DNA of 64,000 nucleotides from Hymenopus coronatus (Eukaryota > Arthropoda > Insecta > Mantodea > Hymenopodidae), in contig CM060887.1 of NCBI GenBank assembly GCA_030762935.1, positions 13,942,501-14,006,500 on the forward strand, in the 5' to 3' direction. Under the pieces are notes generated by a model that searched no databases, had not been told where the DNA came from, and saw only the letters and a program-made list of their open reading frames with translations. Shown here piece after piece: positions 56,067-64,000 of the stretch (position 1 is its first letter; each line of letters opens with the position of its first letter). Both the position numbers and the translations under genes were made by a program.

Positions 56067-56672
56067 TCTGATGTGTTCCATTCACATGACTTTCTCTACG
56101 TCTCTGCAATAAATTATTTTTAAAAAGCTTATGCTTCTATTTACTTCGTGGTATTCGAGAAAGAAAGAAAAATCAGAAATAGTCTTATTACTCGCTTCCA
56201 TTTAAGTAGAAGCGAAATAAGGGAGTTAAAGTGATAGTCAAAAGCTGGTTGCTATGTGACTGAAGTTCCTTTGTATGGACAAGAGTTCACAAATTCCTGT
56301 ATGAGAGAAGTATAAGTTTTTTAAAGCTGAAACTAATAATAAGAAATATCTCAAAAACGATCAACTCCACGAAAAAAATGCATACAACATAAATTGAGAG
56401 TTTTGATGTGCTCTACATTTTTTGTGGGGTAAGTTTTTGTCCATCTCTTACGGTTTACCAGTTATGCAAAATTGTGTAAAATTCATCCAGAATAAAAAAG
56501 TCTCCAGAGGCTATTCCCAGAAAATTTAAGATATACATATTTCTGCAAATGCTTTTTGATACAGGGAGACCCTAAAACATATATTTCAGGTGAAATCTCG
56601 GTATCGAACTTTTGGATGGAGTGCAATACCTTCTCTTTACACTATGTACGTAGTACGTATAGAGGAAAGGTC
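56067..56672 (-). repeat. Family A copy (minus), internally deleted
   Basis: TCTGATGTGTTCCATTCACA through AAAATTTAAGATATACAT, then jumps to GGGAGACCCTAAAACATATA and the hairpin end TACGTATAGAGG. Confidence 0.85.
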
Positions 56673-56839
56673 TGTGTTATGAAGCTTTTAATACTTTATG
56701 ATAGGGAGACAATAATATTACAACAGAAGCCATTCTGAAAATAATTTAAACTGCAAAAACTTGACTGAGGTGTATTTTAGTGCCACGCTCTCATTCGTCA
56801 AAAAGCGCTTGAGGTCTGTTTCAATTGGTAGATAAAAAA

Positions 56840-57545
56840 TCTATTGTACTCCATTCGCATGACTTTCTCTACCTATCTGTAAAAAATATTGTTAAGCCTA
56901 GTCTTGTGTCATGCTAATCGAGATAAACATTGGCAGAATGCTCTTATTACTTAGTTCCTTATAAGTAGAATGCAAATAAGAAATGCACTAGGCTAAACCG
57001 ACAGTCAAATGTTTCAAAATGTGGTTGCTATGGGATTAGTATCCGTTTCTATGACTGGCCAGAAGTTGACAAGTTCCTGTATGAGAAAAGCAAGTATTAT
57101 TTTAAAACTGAAACCAATAACAAGAAATATCTTGAAAACGCTCAACTTCACGAAGAAACTGTTGTTACAAAAATGTTCTGTTTTAGGGACTTTTAAGGTC
57201 TTTGTGCAGTAAGTATTTGTCAATCTATTACGCTTTACCACTTTTGCAGAATTCAATAAAAATCATCCTGAATAAAGAGGTCTTTAGTGGCCATTCCAAG
57301 AAAATGCAAGATATGCATTTTATTTAGCATGTAAATATCTTAAATATAAGAGCTTTTAATCAAAATGGTTAGAGTCATTTTTGATAAAATCAACATTTTC
57401 GAATTTTCTCCATGTAAAGGGTAGTTTGAGGTGGGGGGGAATTTTATTGAAAATCTTCATGTCTTTAATACCAAGTTTGATATTTAACGGTCTGCTAATG
57501 ATTTAGCATTAAATAAAGAGAAGAATAAGCTTATTAGCAGTATTT
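56840..57545 (-). repeat. Family A copy (minus), hairpin end lost
   Basis: TCTATTGTACTCCATTCGCA to GATATTTAACGGTC, then a short piece related to the GCTAAT...AGAATAAGC block. Confidence 0.82.
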
Positions 57546-57551
57546 TTACTT

Positions 57552-58355
57552 ACTTTCTCTGTACATATTATGTACCTAGTGTATAGAGAAGGTATTGTAT
57601 TGGATCCAAAAATTCGATACCCAGATTTCACCGGAAAGACATGTTTTGGGATCCCCCGACTCCAAAAAAAGCATTTTTAGAAAAATGTCCGTGTGTGTGT
57701 CTGTGGGCAGCATAGCTCATAAATAAAAATACCCTTAAACACCAAATTTAGTATTTAAGTTTGGTATCTTCCAAGGATGCAACACGAAGATTTTCAAGAA
57801 AATCCCCCACCCCAACTACCGTTTACATTAAACTTTTTTTCAAAAATCTCGTATATTTAAGATATTTACATACCAAATAAAATGGATATCTTCAATTTTC
57901 TGGTAATAGCCTCTGAAGACTACTTTATTCTGGATGAATTTTATGGAGTTTTACAAAACTGCTAAACCGTAAGAGATGGACAAAAACTTACCATATAGAA
58001 AATGTATAGCACATTAAAACACACTATTTATGTTAATTACATTTTTTTCGTGGAGTTGATCGTTTTTAAGATATTCCTTGTGTTTAGTTTCAGCTTTGAA
58101 AAACATTCTTTTCTCACACAGAAATTTGTCAGCTCCTGTCCATAGAAACAAAGGAACTTCAGTCACATAGTAACCAGCTTTTGACTTCACTTTAACCTAT
58201 GATAATCCCATATTTAGCTTCTACTTACAAGGAAGCAAGTAATAAGATAATTTCTGCTAATTTTTTCTCGATTAGCATGAAGTAAATAGAAGAATAAGCT
58301 TATTAACAATAATTTTGTACACAGAAGTAGAAAAAGTCATGTGAATGGAACACAT
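57552..58355 (+). repeat. Family A copy (plus)
   Basis: ACTTTCTCTGTACATATTAT to GTGAATGGAACACATTTTG. Confidence 0.88.
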
Positions 58356-58694
58356 TTTGTTTTGTTTTTAAATGGAAAGAATTTCATTATTAGCAGAGTG
58401 TTCCTTTAAAGGCGAGCTTCAGATAGACCCAGATAGTAGTGCAAGATTGAGTTCACTCCCAGCCAATAGGCTTTCAAGCTGCTGTTGCCGACGACTTGGA
58501 ACTCAGAGGGAGTCTGTTTCATCAGAGACGTTTCCGCATTTCGACTCTTGATTGTTTTCATTTGGCTCTGCCTAGTACATGCATTTGTAATTACCCTTGC
58601 GTTCGTGATGCCTCTACAGCGGGGAGAGCTAAAAGGGGGAACGGTTTTTAAGAGGGTCAGAAAAACTTCATTTCCAATATGCTAATTGATTTTT
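58356..58694. other. Unassigned single-copy DNA
   Basis: Nothing recognised. Confidence 0.4.
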
Positions 58695-58938
58695 ACTTTC
58701 TCTACACGTACTATGTACATACTGTATAGCGAAGGTATTGCACTCCACCCAAAAATTCGATATCGAGATTTCATCGGAAATATATATGTTTTAGGGTTGC
58801 CGTAACCAAAATAAGCATTTTCAGAAACAGATCCGTGTTGGTATTTAGGTTTAGTATCTTCCAGGAATGCGACACCAAGATTTTGAGAAAAATCCTCCCA
58901 CCCCAAACTACACTTTACATGGAAGTTATTTTCGAAAA
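58695..58938 (+). repeat. Family A 5' fragment (plus)
   Basis: ACTTTCTCTACACGTACTAT to TTACATGGAAGTTATTTTCG; microsatellite removed, rest absent. Confidence 0.82.
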
Positions 58939-59134
58939 TTTCTAGATGTAACAATGCTTTGATGTAAACCGCCATCCTTGAGTAATTTAGTACAATAATA
59001 AACATCTACTTCTGAAAACTTGTTGCTACATCGTCGACAGTACCGGTCCACTTGAAGCTCCGTGATTACAAGGCGCTAATAACCCCTGATACAATATGCC
59101 TGACAGGTGCGGGGCTTGACAGCAGGCTCCCAGC

Positions 59135-59305
59135 TTCCCTGGTTACAGCGAATACAGAATAGGGGACTTCGGTCCATACATTATCTGCCGTCGTTTTCCA
59201 GTGAGGCTACTGTATGAAGCTTCGGCACTTCTATACGTGGTGGATGTGATTAGGCGCCGGGCTCAAAATTTCTACCCCAGATTTACCCATCATGGGAACG
59301 CCTCT
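59135..59305 (+). pseudogene. Jockey-like ORF2 C-terminal fragment
   Basis: Plus-strand frames give PWLQRIQNRGLRS, then after a frameshift RLLYEASALLYVVDVI and RRRAQNFYPRF. This matches the LQRVQNRCLQ / RLLHEASGLLYLEDEIRRRATKF region at 31570-31680. About 170 bp survive, with broken frame. Confidence 0.65.
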
Positions 59306-59696
59306 GCCAGTACTGGGTTTTCCTTATGGTTTATGGGCCAACAGATAAAAAAAGTAATTACTGCCTCCTTGCCATGGAATTGATCATCAAAATTAACACC
59401 ATCCATTTGTGGCAACAGGACAGCAGTGGCAAGGCTGCTGCTCCTGAGAATGCTACCGTTGAGTAGCAGCACCTTATTAAGGTGACATATCTCTTAAATG
59501 AATACAATGAAATTAAAAAACAATATAGTTTAAATGTGTGTGCATTCTATACTTTAAGAAAATATATCGTTTTTCCCACTTGGCATACTAACTACCAAAT
59601 AAATGAAGCTGTAGATAGGTAGGGCATGCATATATAGGCATTCACAGTTTTAAAACCCTTATTTTCTAGCAAAAGTCTTTCCAGCAGTTCTCTATA

Positions 59697-60510
59697 CTCA
59701 AAATATTTCACATGATGTACATTTTTCACTATATGTTTCAATATAATTTGACATTTTTAATAAACTACTGTAATATTTTACATGTGGGCACGTTCCGCCA
59801 TTTTGTTAACATTTTAAGTGTAATTCTGCTTTTTCAATAAATTACTATAGTATTTTACAGGTTGGGCACGTGTTTTGCTATCGTTACCACCCTTTTATGA
59901 AGTTTTCAGTCTAATTTGATTTTTGCTATAAATTACTGTAATATTTTACAGATGGGCACGTGTTTTTCTATTGTTACCTTCATTTTATGGATTTCTTTTG
60001 TCTAATTGTACTTTTGCAATACCGTACTGTGATATTTTACAGGTGGACACGTGTTTTGCCATTGCTACCACTATTTTATGAGCTTTTTCAGTCTAATTCT
60101 ACTGTTTTTCAAAATTAATATAATATTTTACAGGTGGCCACGTGTTTTCCTTTCACTACCGCACTTTTTATGAACTTTTTCTATCTAATTCTACTCCTGC
60201 GATAAATTACTGTAATATTTTACAGATAAACACGTGTTTTCCTTTCGTTACAGTTATTTAATGATTTTTTCAGTCTAATTCTACGCTTTCAATAGATTAC
60301 TGTAATATTTTACAGGTGGGCACGTGTTTTGCTTGCGGTACTGCCATTTTGTTAACATTTTCAGTCCAATATGACATTTTTAATAAATTCCTGTAAAATT
60401 TTACTGGCAGACACGCGTTTTCCTTTCATTACCATCCTATTATTAAAGTTTTCCACCTGGTTCTACCGTTCCAAAACGGTACTGGAGTTTTCTACAAGTA
60501 AGCAATAGTT
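59697..60510. repeat. Minisatellite, about 90-bp unit with CACGTG
   Basis: About nine units spaced 89-92 bp, marked by ATTACTGTAATATTTTACAG then GTGGGCACGTGTTTTGC, followed by a T-rich segment with CAGTCTAATTCTAC. Six units keep CACGTG. Confidence 0.87.
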
Positions 60511-62282
60511 TCCTTTCGATTTCTAGTGTATAAGTTGCAGTCCACGCGGAATTTCTGAAACACCAAACGCGGATACCCGAAACATAAGAGGATGAAAAGA
60601 AAGCAACAACTGCCCTAGAAATACCGTAGAGTGCACCTCCCTTGATCCTGGGCTGATGCGAGAGTAAGGTTAACACTGTTGCCAATTACACGGGATTAAA
60701 TTCAGGGCTGGCACGGTGAACGCTCTGGCAGGAAATAAGAGGATTCTGTCTGCACGCACACACTGCGGATAAACACAAACGCATCAACACAGCTGACGCA
60801 GGCGCGCGCATCATTCCCTGTGGACCTGAGCGTTTGCTCGGATGCTAAATGTTTCACAAGTATGCTGTTTTAGTCACCGTAACATGCGCTAGTTAAAAAG
60901 TCAGTCGGCTGGTTGGCGAACCTCTCTAACAACCTGATCGCCAAATGCTAAAATAAATAGTAAAAAAAAAAAAGAGAAAAATAAAATGTTTTTGACATTA
61001 GTTAGCAGGGAGCCGATAAGCTCAACAAAAAAGATTAAAAAGCAAATACATGGCTACAGACTAATTATGCATGTAGGTACTCAGCATATACGCGTTTTAC
61101 GTTTATAAATTCTGGATACGACTGAGTAAAATGAACGTGAAAAGTTTTGCATTGCAAGGAAAATAGTTATAAAGCTGCAAAGCTACACTATCTAGAATGT
61201 TTCCATGGTGAACAAACTTAGCTGAAAGACTTCGTGGGACACTCGCCTGTCCTATCTCATCCAATAGGTTTTTTGCGGATTTCCCTGGGTCGCCAGGCGA
61301 ACGCTGGATAGGTTTCTTTCACCCCGAAAGAAAATTCGTACCTTCATATCGTTTCCAATATCGTTATATTCATCCTTCACCCCTTCGATTTTTTTCAGGG
61401 TTGAAAATATCGGTAGCTGTAGTTTTCTGCTAAACATGACCACCCTCAAACGGGATCGCTCCTCTGTCACTGTGGTATATCCATTAGCAAACAAAAGACG
61501 ACCCTGTACTAGGGATGAGAGGCAACATAGTAAAACCTTTTTTCTGAAGACTTGAAGACTCTGCTTCCAAGTCGAGATTTGCGCCTCAGTCAAGAGACCA
61601 TTTTCTAACACCTAAACCCAAACTTCAAAGTCACGCTGAGGGTCAGCATGTACTGAAAAATACTATATTGTGACGTGTCAGGGAAAAATTATGATCAATG
61701 CGGCTATCTCCGTCCCCGGAATTCGGCTGGTTGCCAGAATGAGAAACGCTCTTCTGGGACTTTGGAGCCTTGCCTATGTGAGGCGTAGGTCCGGATCTGC
61801 ATATCCAACTGTCGAGGTGCCTCCCCGTAGAGGGCGGGGAAGGTTCCGACCTGTTTAGCTGCTGTGGTGCGAGCGTTACAGGCACTGACGTAACTAGAAG
61901 TAGTCAGGCCGAGCGTATGAGCCCCTCTCGAAAGGAAGCATCTCGTATTGGGTTGGACTCGAGTTGGCAGTAGTCCAATTGGGTATTCCTGGACGGGATT
62001 GTGAAACATCTTAATGTCCTTCGGCACTGACCTTGAAAGTTATTAGACGTAAGCTGGTAAAAGTCAGCCCTACCGAGGTTTTTCGGTAGTCTTCCACTCG
62101 GAAGACGCGTAAACGGCGTATCCACTTCCGTCCCTGGGTTGGTACGCATCCCTGAGTAGTCAGATTTTTATGTTCTCTTGCTTGGCCGTCGGTTTATCTA
62201 TCCGACTACCCGCTCATCTGATAGCAAACGTAAGATTTTGTAAGAATATGTTGTAGACGCTATACGTATAAAATAAGGTCGC
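60511..62282. other. GC-richer unassigned region with unrecognised frames
   Basis: Minus-strand frames at 61252-61611 (119 codons, ending GNPQKTYWMR) and 61704-62027 (107 codons, containing GSKVPEERFSFWQPAEF) are longer than chance frames elsewhere in unique DNA. No domain recognised. Could be decayed mobile-element coding. Confidence 0.35.
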
Positions 62283-62345
62283 CTTCCGTGGTGTAGTGAT
62301 TATCACGCTAACCTTTAATATCCAAGGTGGCGGGTGCAGTCCTGA
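62283..62345 (+). other. tRNA-like sequence, degenerate
   Basis: TTCCGTGGTGTAGTGATTAT followed by CACGCTAACC resembles a tRNA 5' half with box A (GTGGTGTAGTG), and GGGTGCAGTCCTGAC resembles a decayed box B. Not foldable into a convincing tRNA; possibly the head of another SINE. Confidence 0.35.
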
Positions 62346-64000
62346 CTTCCTCTGAAAGGGGTGGCACTACTTTAGTAATGTTTATCTTCACGTAATAGAA
62401 CACCTATACCTTAAAAAGAAAGTCCTGTGCTAAATTTCAGCATTTTCATGTCCTCAAAGGTCCTGTCTTCGTCCTAAGTTGGCATCTATTTGTAAATGGG
62501 TTGATCCTTCTTCACCATGGGAGCAAGGTGGCGGAATTTCAACAAGAAGGCCCAAATACGACGGCTAGACGTGATGGGACTTGAATTGAAACATACAGTA
62601 AGACTCCGCTTAAGCGAATTGTACTTGACCGTAAGCTATATTAATCTATACAGCGGCGAAGGAAAAATCACGAGATGCTCAACTTTAACTGGCAGCATTG
62701 CTGTAACAAATCACAATTTTCTTTTGCTACAGCCGTAAATTTCAACAGAAGTCATATGACCTTAGATGTTAAAGGGTAGGATACCTATTATTCCCTATAT
62801 CAGGCATTCGGCTGTTCACATAGCAGGTCACAGGGTTGACCCTCTTATGCCCTGTCCGATTTTAGGTGGTGTGGTGTATGTAAACACATCAGACACATAG
62901 CTCAGAGCCGTTCAAAACACATTGTACCCTGAAATTTATTTTTCATTTATGACAACGGTATTGTAAGCGGATACACTTACAGTTATTTACATTTTTCCTT
63001 ACTAAATATCAAACTATTTCCAATTATTCACCTCCCACCTCTATTTTTTTTGGTAGTGTTTAACGCCCGCTTTAACTGCTAATGGCACCGCAGGCCAATA
63101 TAAGTTAACTTAATATCATTTCAAATATAAATTACACACATGTTTTATTATTCAGTAATTTAAAATGTTTAAATTATTAAATCATGCTTCTTTATTTCCT
63201 TTAATTTGTGAAATTTAAAATATAAATGATCTGAAATAAAAAGTATCCATTATATTTATCAATATTTTATCTTATAAACATACTTTTAAAACCTTTAACT
63301 ATTCATTAATTATTAATTGAAGCTTTACTTAATCTAAAAATATTTCTTTCTCTAAACTATTTAATTTCTTTCCCTTGTTATTTATTTTTGTTAATTGTTT
63401 ATTTTTAAATTTTATTTTATTTTTCCAAATCTTTTACATATCAATTAAAATAAAAGTATTACAATGGAATCCAAAATAGATATACCTAATCTAGAATATT
63501 ATCTAGCACTACTTTGCTATTTGTGCGCCGGAACTCGGCGACAATTTTTTCCCCATTTTTAACTTCTATGGTCATATCGGGGCTAGGCGACAATTATAGC
63601 GCTGCTACGTAGTGCTTGAGGTCCGTTTCATTCTTGCACAGCTGTTTCTGTAAAATATTTTTTCGTTTCTCTCGCTCCAACTCGAGCGGAACCCTCGCCG
63701 TGGAAGTCCTTTTCATTTTGACCTTGAATTATTAAGTAAAGTGCACCCAATTATCCCCGAGGAAAGAAACATGTGGGCTTACTTAGCACTGAAGAAGGCT
63801 CTTGCCGTTTGCCTTAAAACTTTGGGCGATCTCATCTGCTGAATGAAACCGAGCTCTGAATTATTCTCGTTTGACAACGTGGCTGCAAACTGATTAAAAG
63901 GTACTGAATTTTACATGCTTCTTGCTAGTCTTTCCGGTTAGTGAATAGGGAAGCAAAATATCCGAGGAGGAGGAGCGAACTCTCCGAAATGGAGCACCCC
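62346..64000. other. Unassigned region at the window end
   Basis: Contains the SINE fragment at 63043, then very AT-rich DNA (63100-63500) and moderately GC-rich DNA to the end. No supported gene. Confidence 0.4.
63043..63096 (-). mobile_element. SINE 3'-end fragment
   Basis: TTTTTTTTGGTAGTGTTTAA, CGCCCGCTTTAACTGC and TAATGGCACCGCAGGCC match the 3' end of the SINE in minus orientation. It stops abruptly at AATATAAG; the tRNA head is missing. Confidence 0.75.

Noticed and set aside
265..58938. Canonical Helitron assignment for family A
   Set aside because: The ends lack the CTRR-type 3' terminus and strict A/T dinucleotide target; only the general DINE-1-like layout is shared, so I left it unclassified.
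63100..63500. Second mitochondrial insert suspected from very high AT content
   Set aside because: No frame gives a recognisable mitochondrial protein and no tRNA or rRNA motif was seen.

Overview
This window looks like intergenic or deep intronic DNA from a large, repeat-rich insect (or other arthropod) genome. It is AT-rich and has no bacterial operon structure. It contains eukaryotic non-LTR, LTR, Penelope-like and mariner elements, tRNA-derived SINEs, solo LTRs and a nuclear copy of insect-type mitochondrial cytochrome b. I did not recognise any complete host gene. The one long intact reading frame is a retrotransposon endonuclease/reverse transcriptase (minus strand, 12784-15504). The species cannot be fixed from the sequence.

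The dominant component is a single high-copy non-coding repeat, called 'family A' here. It is about 0.85-0.9 kb when complete. About 50 complete or broken copies in both orientations cover, by hand tally, 29-30 kb (roughly 46%) of the window. One end is a strong hairpin: TCTCTATAC, a perfect 14-bp palindrome ACTATGTACATAGT, then GTATAGAGA. The other end is a small hairpin ending in CACATCAGA. ACTTTCTCTA lies in inverted orientation near both ends, and a CA/GT microsatellite sits at a fixed internal position. Copies sit in T- or A-runs and often insert in each other's terminal runs, producing chains and nests. Below, 'plus' copies have the ACTTTCTCTA hairpin end on the left. I could not assign the family to a known superfamily; its layout recalls DINE-1/Helitron-like non-autonomous elements, which is inference only.

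Layout. 1-4.5 kb: chained family-A copies, one carrying a mariner foldback. 4.5-12.2 kb: family A, a full SINE with target duplication, an RTE 3' remnant and a second mariner remnant. 12.25-15.93 kb: a roughly 110-bp satellite split by a nearly complete RTE-type retrotransposon. 16.2-17.2 kb: a jockey-like 3' end split by an I-type 3' fragment. 17.7-29.3 kb: family A with SINE insertions. 29.4-32.3 kb: GC-rich mosaic of Penelope-like C-terminus, 5S-like segment, dead jockey-type ORF1 and ORF2 C-terminus. 32.9-44.4 kb: family A, two related solo LTRs (35411-36071 and 39227-40050) and a pair of inverted tRNA-like units. 44.4-46.4 kb: non-repetitive DNA with a minisatellite and a heat-shock-type promoter architecture. 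46.4-52 kb: family A with the mitochondrial insert. 52.4-53.8 kb: 1.2-kb CCTT-type polypyrimidine tract abutting a decayed SINE. 53.8-59 kb: family A. 59.1-60.5 kb: jockey fragment and a 90-bp minisatellite carrying CACGTG in most units. 60.5-64 kb: mostly unidentified DNA.

Possible host coding DNA is limited to three short exon-like frames in single-copy DNA (28139-28297 plus, 43219-43349 minus, 48183-48341 minus). All are tentative and unidentified. No gene interactions can be inferred; the window is best read as a record of layered transposon insertions.
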